Source: Polyangiaceae bacterium
Lineage (GTDB): Bacteria > Myxococcota_A > Polyangia > Polyangiales > Polyangiaceae
Assembly: GCA_041389725.1 (NCBI GenBank)
Contig: JAWKRG010000014.1
Span: 228,054 to 292,053 of the forward strand
DNA: 64,000 nucleotides
Direction: 5' to 3'
Within the stretch, counting starts at the first letter, position 1. Every line of letters starts with the position of its first letter. The translations under genes were made by a program, and so were the position numbers. The notes under the pieces were generated by a model. It searched no databases and was not told the origin of the DNA. It worked only from the letters and a program-made list of their open reading frames with translations. Shown here piece by piece: positions 54,901 to 62,464 of the stretch.

Positions 54901-57291
54901 GAATCGCTCCCGATCCTCGCGCACCTCGCGTCCACCGTAGACGTCCCGAGTATCGAGGGCTCTCTGCCCGAGCATTACCGCAAGCTCGGCAACCTCGCGA
55001 CGCCGGATGGATCCTGGAGGCACGAACTCAAGCCACATTTCGACGACCCGGGCAATTTCGGACGGTGCCACGCGAACCGCGTCGTCGCGATGGGTATGGA
55101 GGACCGCAAGGACGTCGAGCCAATAAGGCCAATGCGGCCGTCGATAGGCAGCACGCGCCGCGTTGAGGTTCATGCCGACGCTGCGAGCAATCTCCAGCAT
55201 CTGCTCGTTGGGAACGGTGGCGAACGCCAGGAAGCGCGTAACCAGCCGCCGAAGCAAGGCACCATCCCCTGAGACAAGATCGGGGAAGATGCCGTCGAGC
55301 AGTGTGCCCGCGTTCATCGCGAACGCGGGGGCCTCGAGGAGGAGGTCCCGAACGATGGCCATGTCGCCGCTGTCGAAGGACGACATCAGCGCCTTCCACT
55401 CGTCGACTCCGTTCGCGCGCTCGAGCAGGTGAATCCCGAGGAGGCGGATCGCTCGATGCCAAAGCGGTGATTCGTGGCGGTCTTGGAGGAACGCCGCGAG
55501 GTTGGTTCGATGATTCAGCAGGATGCGGAGACGTGCCCAGTCGCCGTAGAGATCGTGCGCGAACGCGAGACGATCTCCTGGCGCCTGCACAAGCAGCTGG
55601 TCTGCAGTGAGAGACTGCGCTGCGCCAAGCGAGCTTGCCTCGAGGGAATCCACGGCGACGGCGGCCACGAGCTGATCCGCCTGGGCCTGAGCAAGGCCGC
55701 GCGCGAACTGGCCACGGGGGAGCCTATCTTGCCCTCGATCGATCTCTGCGCTCCAGAACCACTCGGCGACACTCGACTCGCCAACCCACGTCGAAGCGTC
55801 GATTTCTGTTCCGCCGTCAAGCCGCCTAACGACGAGGTCGAGGAGCTTCAGATTCGTAAGAAGCGCCCCAACACGGGGCAGCAAGAAGAGGCGCCCCAAC
55901 GCTGGAACGGCGTCGCGCACCGGCTGAAGGTCGGCGGGTTGCGGGGCCTTGGCCTCCTGGATCGACCAGTGAGAGATGGGAGCGCCAGCGCGGCGAAGTG
56001 CCTCAAGCACCCGAGGCCACTCCTGCGATTGGCAGACTGCGAGGACCCGCCATGACGGGGCCGGTTGTTCGTCGCGCACGACCCGAAGCAGAGTGGCCAC
56101 ATTGCGGAAAGCGTGTTCCGAGTAGAGCCGGTCGAGACCGTCAATGACGACGAGGGGATCTCGGCCGGTTTCCTTGCCGAGCAGCTCGACGAGTGGATGC
56201 TGAAGCTGAATTGACGTCTCGAACGCCCCGAAGTCCGCCGCACGGTCGAGCGCGGATGCGTCGACCCACAGTGTCCTCTGACCGTTCGCTCGTCGGTGCT
56301 CGAAGGCCGCCTTGGCGAGGGCAGACTTCCCCACGCCGGATGGGCCCAGCAGCGCTACTTGGTCATGGGCCTTGAGCGACTCAACGACGGCGGTGACCTG
56401 TTCATCACGAGACAGGCGAACACGATCGGCTATGGAATCTCGAACGAGCCCCACTTCGCGTGCGGAGCGCGAATCAAGCGTGGTCCAGTCCCTGGCGTGG
56501 TCCGGATACTCGGCTAGTAGTACCCGCATGCGGAGTCGGCTGATGAGGCCGCTCAGCGTCAGGCTGCCCGCCTGGGGGCGCAGCTCAGACGCGACCTCGC
56601 GGAGAATGCTCCAGAGGGCCTGGGCGTCGGCAGTGGTGTGGCTGCGAACAGCGCGTCGACATAGTTCGAGTGCGACGTTCTGCGACTCGGACGCGGCGGC
56701 TCCGAAGTCGCGCTGCAAGAATCGGAGCCGCTGCAGCAAGCCAGCGGTGTCCACATCCGTTGTCGCTCGGCCAAGCGAACCAGGGCATGCAAAACTGGCA
56801 AAGAGTGACCGCTCGTCGTCCGCGGCCCAATTCGGTGTGGCAAGGCGAGCTGGGAACAGGCTGGGATCGTTGACGCGCGCCTTTTCGGTCAGGCCGCGGA
56901 TCGAGTTCGCTGCAGCAGCCGAAAGAGGCGCGGTCACGAGCCCCATGAAGTCATGAGCTTCATCAAATGCTGTCGATCCGATGTGGAGCCATTGCTCCCA
57001 GACTGCAGCCACGAAGTCCGAAGGCGCGGACGTGGCCGTGAACTGAACGTTGCTCTTGACCGAAAGCGCGAAGCGATGCCGCGCAGCCCCGACAGCGGTC
57101 GTCACAAGAACGTCATCCAGGAACCAACCATCGGGGCGAGTCTGAAAATCCAGCCGAACAGGCGCGCCACACTCCGCGCCGAAAATGGGCTCGCCAACCA
57201 GCATGGAGGCAAGCAACCAGGCACAGACGTCATCCTCGAAGACGAAGCCACCGCCCCCCGTGTTCTTTGGTGGAGCGACCTTAGTGGCCAC
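51994..57291 (-). CDS. Large STAND NTPase with N-terminal nuclease-like domain (Avs-like)
   Basis: The first 130 residues carry GGGGFVFEDDVCAWLLASML, FQTRPDGWFLDDVLV and ALSVKSN, the E, D and K positions of a Cap4/DUF4297-like endonuclease fold. The NTPase core has Walker A GPSGVGKSALAK near residue 320 and Walker B DPLVVIDGLDRLY near 380. The remaining 1,300 residues are helical and repeat-like, as in sensors of Avs/STAND antiphage proteins. The GTG at 57291 is chosen for GGGGAGG five bases before it; a TTG at 57360 is in frame. Total about 1,765 residues, fully open. The 290 bp after it contain no clear gene. Confidence 0.8.
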   Translation of the reverse strand: MATKVAPPKNTGGGGFVFEDDVCAWLLASMLVGEPIFGAECGAPVRLDFQTRPDGWFLDDVLVTTAVGAARHRFALSVKSNVQFTATSAPSDFVAAVWEQWLHIGSTAFDEAHDFMGLVTAPLSAAAANSIRGLTEKARVNDPSLFPARLATPNWAADDERSLFASFACPGSLGRATTDVDTAGLLQRLRFLQRDFGAAASESQNVALELCRRAVRSHTTADAQALWSILREVASELRPQAGSLTLSGLISRLRMRVLLAEYPDHARDWTTLDSRSAREVGLVRDSIADRVRLSRDEQVTAVVESLKAHDQVALLGPSGVGKSALAKAAFEHRRANGQRTLWVDASALDRAADFGAFETSIQLQHPLVELLGKETGRDPLVVIDGLDRLYSEHAFRNVATLLRVVRDEQPAPSWRVLAVCQSQEWPRVLEALRRAGAPISHWSIQEAKAPQPADLQPVRDAVPALGRLFLLPRVGALLTNLKLLDLVVRRLDGGTEIDASTWVGESSVAEWFWSAEIDRGQDRLPRGQFARGLAQAQADQLVAAVAVDSLEASSLGAAQSLTADQLLVQAPGDRLAFAHDLYGDWARLRILLNHRTNLAAFLQDRHESPLWHRAIRLLGIHLLERANGVDEWKALMSSFDSGDMAIVRDLLLEAPAFAMNAGTLLDGIFPDLVSGDGALLRRLVTRFLAFATVPNEQMLEIARSVGMNLNAARAAYRRPHWPYWLDVLAVLHTHRDDAVRVAPSEIARVVEMWLEFVPPGSIRRREVAELAVMLGQRALDTRDVYGGREVREDRERFYKCALLAAPERPDEVAELAKIAAERVPRPVAEEVDAPRQPRPRSIFGSGVMRGPWPDGPLARVDDAFESVVLDSGSIRHLYGVRPAVAREVILATLIEAPHEEHWGGSRMHECELGLAHRFKWQPSLFSRGPFLLCLRESFEEGLELVMRLVEFATERSNEYATRKVNEWRARAVADGRSPAEIEQAAKGAPPQHLVLHDGTRELRFIGDAGSYGWSAGITCPQGYSPLPPSAVASALMALEQYFYQRLDAGQDITEEVGRTLARSRSVAPLGVLSDVGKRQLGLFNGPLRALLSAPEIYAWEISKTVHGRTQLMIGAFDQGQLFIDLARQFHGLEHRKRDLRHVAMERLLKSEEIQAFFGTVRDWWQQRRAAGERLAEMAEQLDLWLDPTNYEVRQDPTHGTVIVNVALERVQSERAGEHQEMNDRMLVTSFPIRCRTILDERRLQNDEQLEELWQTWLRIREFAEAGPALPDGEERFGDEYVNAITGGIAVFLWHGEWLARHDERRLPIETAIETILGAPPERSGFAGEHDVSTWTWHCFLAEAAALLWAREPNDARWRRLVAEMVFAEKYAAVRLLFSRCAEERVVLGEDFERLRRLVVEWAHVRDRVDVLRAWQHRVPEAEAQALERLQNDVAAWVEQAIAALVAGTLGPMPADWNRFSEASRFAEIDELRRRWPDSRVMDFHLVRCSHEWLPLPDATASPEERENVIQFWRVALDVVAARPRADLQRRDHQYPHEDEVWVLQSVAAVVLQLRPDEKPEAFWEAVVDLHSEAHDWPEKFLNALHRRALSAEQTPATYGPLVRQITQRAFSEVDGARRWPWHEEVWEALLGIDWWVSDVWTERHADHVASIWDVISLWMDKAPQQGRRLAKFARWLSTPAAAAIRLRTLPWFLQRLRAEGEHSINRDEEADDDLAKLLNVVWDLDQNPLRATPESFAAFRGLLAWLVERQDSLGLELQGRIGGLA

Positions 57292-57387
57292 AACCACCTC
57301 CCCGTCGACCGTTACCAACGACAGGCGCGAGCTTGTTGCAAACCTCGATCTCCGACACAACCTTGGTCTCTGAGGCGGCCTTCGTCG

Positions 57388-58860
57388 TCATGCCTCCCCC
57401 TCCAAGTCCGCGAACACGTCAGGGTCCACCGCCAGCACATCGAGCGTGCGCTTGCGGACGCCGATGCCGTGCTCGATCAGCAGGTCGATGAGCTTGTCGC
57501 CGTCGATGAGGGTGATCGGGGCAGCGCCGTTGGCGAAGGCTGCTTCCTCGGTGCCTTTGGAGAATCGCGATGTGGCGATGATGGTGCCTCGCACCGCATT
57601 GAATCGGTAGAGCGAGCCTCGCAGCGCATCGAGGTCCTTTCGTTGAATGGTGTGCTTGTGGCGTTTGGCTTGAACGACCTCGCGGACCGAGGTGATGCCG
57701 AGTTCGATATCGGCGACGACGTCTACCCCGCCGTCACCGGAGCGGGTCGTGACCTCCACATTCTGGTAGTCCATTTCTTCGAGCAGCCGCTTCACCAAGT
57801 GCTCAAACGCGAAGGCGTCCATGTCGAGCAGCAGCTCGCGCAAGCTTTCCCGAACAGATGCCTCCTGCTTCTTGACCAGCGTCCACAGCTCTTGCTGCTC
57901 ATCACCGCCGAGCGCCTCCTCCGTCCCCACGCGCTGCAGGTAGGCCAGACCGGCGTCCGTAATCGAGTACATCGTGCCTTTGCGGTCGACCAGGCCACGG
58001 TCAAGCAGATTGTTCAGACGGCGGCGAAGTGTGTCGCGGAATGTCGACGGGCTGGCGAATGCCGAGTGGCGGCTGAGGTACTCGGTCCAGTGTTCCAGTA
58101 GTCCACCGGCGCGGGTTGGGCCGTTGTCGGCGACGAGGGCGAGGAGCTTGGCGAGACCTTCCTGTTCATCCAGGAAGGCCTGGGTTTCGCCGGCCTCATG
58201 CTCGACGAAGTCGATCCCTCGTTCGGTCAACCTAAGACAGCCCTCCGGTCCGTCCTCCAAGAGCTCGTACTTCTGGCTGAGCAGCCAGTGCCCGTAGGTG
58301 TGGCGCGGGTTCACCGTCTTCCCACTCTGCGACCAGATTGCATTGGCCAGGTCTCGGTCATCCCCCGAGAGCCGCTCCGGGATCCAGGTGTCAGGGTCCG
58401 TCCAATCAACCGTGTTTTGCGGTGTGCCGCGCAACTCGCTAATTGTCGCGCGGAGCCCCGTGACCTGCTTCCTCGGTCTACTCGGCCAGATCTGCAGGAG
58501 ATGGCGCACCTCGCGATAGGTGGGGAACAGAGGGATGCGTACGCGCTGTTCGGTTTCGTCATGCCCGGCATCGGCGTCGGCGCCTTCCGACTGGTCCTCA
58601 CTCTTCTCAACGTCACTTGTGGCGTCCGCGGCGTGCATGGCTCGCAAACCGAACACGCCTGGCCGAACCCGCACGAACTCGCTCTTGGCGCCGTTGCGCT
58701 TGATGTCCACGGCGATGATGGCGTTCAGCGATGCGCCCGGGGTTTTTGACGACGAATTGGCAAGGCGCCGCCGGAGAATCTCATCAGTGAGCTGCTGATA
58801 GTGCTGAGGGCCGAGCTCTCGGAGTAGATCGATCGCAGCTTGTCGCAGGGTCTTGCTCAT
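57388..58860 (-). CDS. Mrr-like restriction endonuclease with HARE-type N-terminal helix domain
   Basis: The N-terminus (LRQAAIDLLRELGPQHYQQLTDEIL) looks like a HARE/HB1 winged helix. A middle region includes a second helix-turn-helix-like part (RLNNLLDRGLVDRKGTMYSITDAG). The C-terminal Mrr domain reads FEHLVKRLLEEMDYQNVEVT, GDGGVDVVAD, REVVQAKRHK and GTIIATSRFSKG, with Asp, Gln and Lys of the catalytic core intact. Mrr enzymes cut modified DNA. It lies 96 bp upstream of the STAND gene on the same strand. Confidence 0.88.
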   Translation of the reverse strand: MSKTLRQAAIDLLRELGPQHYQQLTDEILRRRLANSSSKTPGASLNAIIAVDIKRNGAKSEFVRVRPGVFGLRAMHAADATSDVEKSEDQSEGADADAGHDETEQRVRIPLFPTYREVRHLLQIWPSRPRKQVTGLRATISELRGTPQNTVDWTDPDTWIPERLSGDDRDLANAIWSQSGKTVNPRHTYGHWLLSQKYELLEDGPEGCLRLTERGIDFVEHEAGETQAFLDEQEGLAKLLALVADNGPTRAGGLLEHWTEYLSRHSAFASPSTFRDTLRRRLNNLLDRGLVDRKGTMYSITDAGLAYLQRVGTEEALGGDEQQELWTLVKKQEASVRESLRELLLDMDAFAFEHLVKRLLEEMDYQNVEVTTRSGDGGVDVVADIELGITSVREVVQAKRHKHTIQRKDLDALRGSLYRFNAVRGTIIATSRFSKGTEEAAFANGAAPITLIDGDKLIDLLIEHGIGVRKRTLDVLAVDPDVFADLEGEA

Positions 58861-59339
58861 CGCCCCCTCTCACACTCCGCTGCCGCGGCGGTGCACACTA
58901 CAGGTTTCTGTCATACACCCCGACCGCGTCCTTGTGCAGCCCTGAAGCGGCTGACAACGCCAGGGAGTACGGTGGCCGCTACATCAGGCTTGTATCGTTC
59001 CGTGGAATCCGCATGGGCGCGGCCGGAAGGCCACGAAACCGGTCCGTTGTCGCCGCGCCGTGCGCGCCAACTGCCTTGGCGTCAGAGGGGCGTCGCGCAA
59101 CTTTTGCTCAACTCGCGCATCGGCCAGGGCTCTGTCCCTTCGCTTGGGTGTTGGAATCCGGTCCACCACAGGTCCACGACTACATCGCTGTCCGCGGACT
59201 GACGGAAGCCGGGTGTAGCGGGTCGGGTCGCGCGGCATAGTACCGAGTGTTGAGCTGGATCCGCACCTGGCAGAGTGAACCGCCCCGTGGGTCGCTCGAC
59301 TGGAGCATGCGGCGTCAACCGTCTCCGACGGAAGGCTTC
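58861..59339. other. Intergenic region with motif copy 2 and an IS-end-like 12-mer
   Basis: No gene is supported in these 479 bp. At 59093-59111 lies TCGCGCAACTTTTGCTCAA, a copy of the repeated octamer motif. At 59276-59287 lies TGAACCGCCCCG, identical to the first 12 bases of the IS3 element at 47217, but the following bases differ. Confidence 0.6.
59093..59111. repeat. TTGMGCAA-N3-TTGMGCAA motif, copy 2
   Basis: TCGCGCAACTTTTGCTCAA: on the opposite strand it matches copy 1 at 17 of 19 positions or better, in non-coding DNA upstream of the Mrr gene. Confidence 0.65.
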
Positions 59340-60458
59340 TCACTCCGACCCGAGCACGATGTTCGCGACAAACGCCTCGTGAATGCGGGGAAACTCGTCG
59401 AGTACGGCCTGCGTCGTGTTGTCCTTGTCGTTGAAATACAAGACGCCAATCTCGCTTTCGTTCGCGCCTCGGCGGTCGGTCGTGGCCGTGGCGAACGAGA
59501 GCCTGCTGCCGGCTTCGTTGCGCGCTTCGACGAACTGTTCGCGGTAGCGAGCAAGCCGCGCCAGTTTCGCTTGCTTCGCTGCCGTGTTGCCTTTCACTTG
59601 GGCGTACTGGCGGGTCGACAGGTACACTCGTTCGCCCCGTCGGTCGATGCGGTGGAAGAGCGTTTCCCCGATGCCGTTCGGCAACGCGGATGCGAACCAA
59701 GCGAAGCCGAGGTGCGTCCAAGGCTCTCCGCCGCGATTGGTGCCGCGAACGACCTTGGTCTTGGCCGAATCGTGCACCGGCGGACAGCGCTCCTGAAGGC
59801 GCGCAAGGAACTCGTACTGGGCGAAGTCCTTCCTCAACTGCGCATGCCCACCCGGCGTCCACATTGCCTCCAGCGCAGTCGTTCGCTCGCGCAGCCGCTC
59901 CGAGACGTAGCTTCGGTAGTCCTCCAGGATGTCGTTGTCCGCGTCGAGGTCGTTCAGGAACTGCACCCAGGCGTCGAGCCCGATCACGGCATAGCCGGCC
60001 CTGGCCGCAGCCTTGTCCTCCCCAAAGTGGTAGCCGGTCTTGAAATAGATGGGCATGACACGCGGATACCTCTCCTTCGCCAGATGGAGGTAGCGCTCGA
60101 GTTGACCGGAGTGCTGGCTCGTACCCGTCTTGTCCTCGATGAGGAACGTAGCCGGCCCGTCAGCGAACCTTGCCTGCAACAACACGTCGATGTGCTCGAC
60201 TTGCCGCTGCGGCGGGCCAACGAGCTGCACCACCGCGGGATCGACTTCGCCGTGTCCGCCTGCCGCGCAGAGCCAAGCGAGAAATCGCTTGCCGGCCCGC
60301 GCGAGCCTCGGATCCTTGTCGGCCGACACCGCGGCCAACCAGCACAGAAACGCATCCTGACTCAGCTCCGACGTGGCAAACGAGAACAGACTCGCCCGCC
60401 CCTTTCGCTCTTCGGCCGTGTCTGCCTCGCCGACATTCTCCCCACCGAGATCCGTCAC
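59340..60458 (-). CDS. PD-(D/E)XK nuclease-superfamily protein
   Basis: The N-terminal pattern is that of the PDDEXK_4 family: LFSFATSELSQDAFLCWLAAV, a Glu before HIDVLLQARF, and TFLIEDKTGTSQHSGQLERYL, giving the E, D and ExK residues. These proteins appear in defence islands, though targets are unknown. GTG start at 60458. It lies upstream of the Mrr gene on the same strand, separated by 479 bp. Confidence 0.8.
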   Translation of the reverse strand: MTDLGGENVGEADTAEERKGRASLFSFATSELSQDAFLCWLAAVSADKDPRLARAGKRFLAWLCAAGGHGEVDPAVVQLVGPPQRQVEHIDVLLQARFADGPATFLIEDKTGTSQHSGQLERYLHLAKERYPRVMPIYFKTGYHFGEDKAAARAGYAVIGLDAWVQFLNDLDADNDILEDYRSYVSERLRERTTALEAMWTPGGHAQLRKDFAQYEFLARLQERCPPVHDSAKTKVVRGTNRGGEPWTHLGFAWFASALPNGIGETLFHRIDRRGERVYLSTRQYAQVKGNTAAKQAKLARLARYREQFVEARNEAGSRLSFATATTDRRGANESEIGVLYFNDKDNTTQAVLDEFPRIHEAFVANIVLGSE

Positions 60459-60533
60459 GATGGCGACGATTCCACTTGGTGCAAAGCGTCGTCAAGGGAT
60501 CGTGGGCCGTTGCGTGAGCACAGTCAAAGAGAG

Positions 60534-60552
60534 TTGCGCGAAAGTTGCTCAA
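60534..60552. repeat. TTGMGCAA-N3-TTGMGCAA motif, copy 4 (variant)
   Basis: TTGCGCGAAAGTTGCTCAA, with TGGCGCAA 4 bp further on. It lies between the divergent nuclease (60458) and collagen-like (60634) genes, where a regulator would bind. Confidence 0.55.
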
Positions 60553-60633
60553 GCTGTGGCGCAAGACGACAGGCCGGAACAAAGGTCTCGCGCGTCGGCC
60601 AACCAAGGTAGGATGCGCCACAAGGGAGGCAGG

Positions 60634-61251
60634 ATGGAGAAGCGGGGATGGTGGACGTTGGTCTGGATCATGCTAGCGGCTTGTGAGCAAGGGCCCGCCG
60701 GACCGTCGGGGACGCCCGGCCTTCAGGGTTCCTCGGGACCCGCGGGCGTAGCTGGACCCCAAGGCCCGCCGGGACCCTCGGGCGTGCAGGGACCAAGCGG
60801 TCCGAGCGGCACTACGGGCTCACAGGGACCCGCCGGTCCGGCGGGGCCTTCCGGACAGGTCGGTCCGGCGGGACCGATCGGACCCAAAGGGGATCCCGGA
60901 CCCACCGGACCTCCAGGCTGGGGCACGTATTGCGGAGCGACGACTGCAACAACGGGCAACCTGGGTGGAGGGTACGCGGCGGCGAAAGCGCTGTGTGTTT
61001 CCGCCTGCGGCGACCCGGCGGCGCGAATGTGCACCACCATCGATGGCGTCATGAATGCACAGAACCGAATCATCCCGCCCGGTCCCGTTGGCGGCGGGTG
61101 GGTCGCAAGCGGGTGGTACGAACCCCTGACGTCTATCAACGACTGCGACCACTGGGGAAGCTCGGCTCCGTTGACCTGGGCGATCGTGTGGGGGACGTAT
61201 GCGCAGCGAGAACAATGCTCGTCGAGCTGGCCGGTGCTGTGCTGCAAGTAG
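60634..61251 (+). CDS. Collagen-like lipoprotein
   Basis: The ATG at 60634 is preceded by GGGAGGCAGG. The leader WWTLVWIMLAAC ends in lipobox LAAC. About 26 Gly-X-Y triplets follow (GPAGPSGTPGLQGSSGPAG and so on), then a 110-residue globular head with eight Cys, ending in SSSWPVLCCK. Bacterial collagen-like stalks form trimers and often present an adhesive head. The DNA triplet repeat is imperfect, so it is maintained as protein. Confidence 0.85.
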   Translation: MEKRGWWTLVWIMLAACEQGPAGPSGTPGLQGSSGPAGVAGPQGPPGPSGVQGPSGPSGTTGSQGPAGPAGPSGQVGPAGPIGPKGDPGPTGPPGWGTYCGATTATTGNLGGGYAAAKALCVSACGDPAARMCTTIDGVMNAQNRIIPPGPVGGGWVASGWYEPLTSINDCDHWGSSAPLTWAIVWGTYAQREQCSSSWPVLCCK

Positions 61252-61363
61252 TTCGGACGTGGTGCGAAGCGGTCAGTCACCGTCGACCTCCACGCGATCA
61301 GAGGTTCAGGACTCGCGGAGAGCTCCTGCCGCCTGTCGCCTGCAGGTTTTGGCGCTACTTCCG

Positions 61364-62212
61364 TCACCCCACGACCGCCGTTTCGAAGCGGACCTTGAGC
61401 AGGTAGCGTTTCGTTCGGCCAGTGCCTTTGCAGCCAAAGCAAAGGCCGTCGTTGATGTGGGCGAACTCGAGGATGGAGCCGGCACCGTCGCATTTCGGGC
61501 ACTCGCGGGTGTAGTTGAAGACGCGCTTGGTCTTGGTCTTCAGCACCTTCTCTTCGACGCGGTCTGGGCGCCCGAAGGTCGCTTCCACCATCTCTTCAGT
61601 CGCGCCGAGCCAGAGTTCTTCAGCCAGTATCCGCCCTGCCGTGTCGGCGCCAAATAGCTCCGTCAGGGAGCGCGCTCGGTCCTCTTGCGCGACTCGACGC
61701 CCTTCTTCCCGGATCCGCTTGCGCTCGGCACGTCGGGCGGGTTCGTGCTGCGCGAGTTCGAGGAATCTAGCGATTTCATGTGGGCCCCAAGCTGGTCGAA
61801 CGTGCCAGGGAAGGCGCGGCAACCAGAGCACGACCTGAAGACTCGTTTCGCGACTTTCTTCCGGTGGAAGTTCGACGTGGGCGTTGCACGCCACCGGGAG
61901 CCCGCTGCGTTGCTGCAGTGCAATCACGCGGGGCTGCCAATGGAGCGCGTCGTCTCGGGGCAGGTAGCCGACGCGACCTCCGCGCACCCAGACCATCACA
62001 GCGTTGCTGTCATGTGGGTTCGTGGGCTCAGCAGAGAGCCACGCGATGAGCGGAACACCAAGTTGCCCACCGGTGCCCTCGACGATCGATCGGACGTGGG
62101 GAAGGTTGTGGCTCTCGCCCGCGACTTCCTGGGGAAGGCAGGGCTGCTCGCTGAGCCACAGTGCGTGCTGCCCCTCTAACCAGTGTCGCGTGGCGCTCAA
62201 CTGTTCGATCAC
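61364..62212 (-). CDS. HIRAN-domain protein with C-terminal zinc motif
   Basis: The HIRAN-type core is VAGESHN...LIAWLSAEPTNPHDSNAVMVWVRGGRVGYLPR. HIRAN domains bind 3' DNA ends or damaged DNA and are found alone or with helicases. The C-terminal 45 residues have ECPKCDGAG and LCFGCKGTG, two DnaJ-like zinc knuckles. The middle is charged and helical. It stands alone. Confidence 0.75.
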   Translation of the reverse strand: MIEQLSATRHWLEGQHALWLSEQPCLPQEVAGESHNLPHVRSIVEGTGGQLGVPLIAWLSAEPTNPHDSNAVMVWVRGGRVGYLPRDDALHWQPRVIALQQRSGLPVACNAHVELPPEESRETSLQVVLWLPRLPWHVRPAWGPHEIARFLELAQHEPARRAERKRIREEGRRVAQEDRARSLTELFGADTAGRILAEELWLGATEEMVEATFGRPDRVEEKVLKTKTKRVFNYTRECPKCDGAGSILEFAHINDGLCFGCKGTGRTKRYLLKVRFETAVVG

Positions 62213-62464
62213 GGTCCGTGGTCCCCAGTGTGACGCTGCGTCGATCGTTGCGGGATTGCAAGAGCAGAGGTTGTGAGAACACGGGCCTCACCAGCATGCG
62301 CTGCGGCTCGGGCATTGCGCTACTGCCGCGCGGTGCTGGACGCGTGCTTCGCGACGCAGTGGGTCGAGACCCAAACAACCCAATTGAGCAAAAGTTGCGC
62401 TATCGCGATGCGGAGTAGTGCGCTTGGTTGAGGGGATGTGAACGAGGATGCCCGACGACCAACC
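62213..62464. other. Intergenic region with motif copy 3
   Basis: These 252 bp hold TTGAGCAAAAGTTGCGCTA at 62384-62402, which matches copy 1 except for the final two bases. No gene is seen. Confidence 0.55.

Noticed and set aside
46152..60458. DISARM or BREX system
   Set aside because: There is no methyltransferase, PglZ, BrxL, DrmA/DrmB-type helicase or BrxC-like gene; a PLD protein alone is not enough.
60680..60930. CRISPR-like or tandem DNA repeat
   Set aside because: The periodicity is 9 bp from Gly-X-Y codons in a collagen-like protein; there are no constant repeats with spacers.
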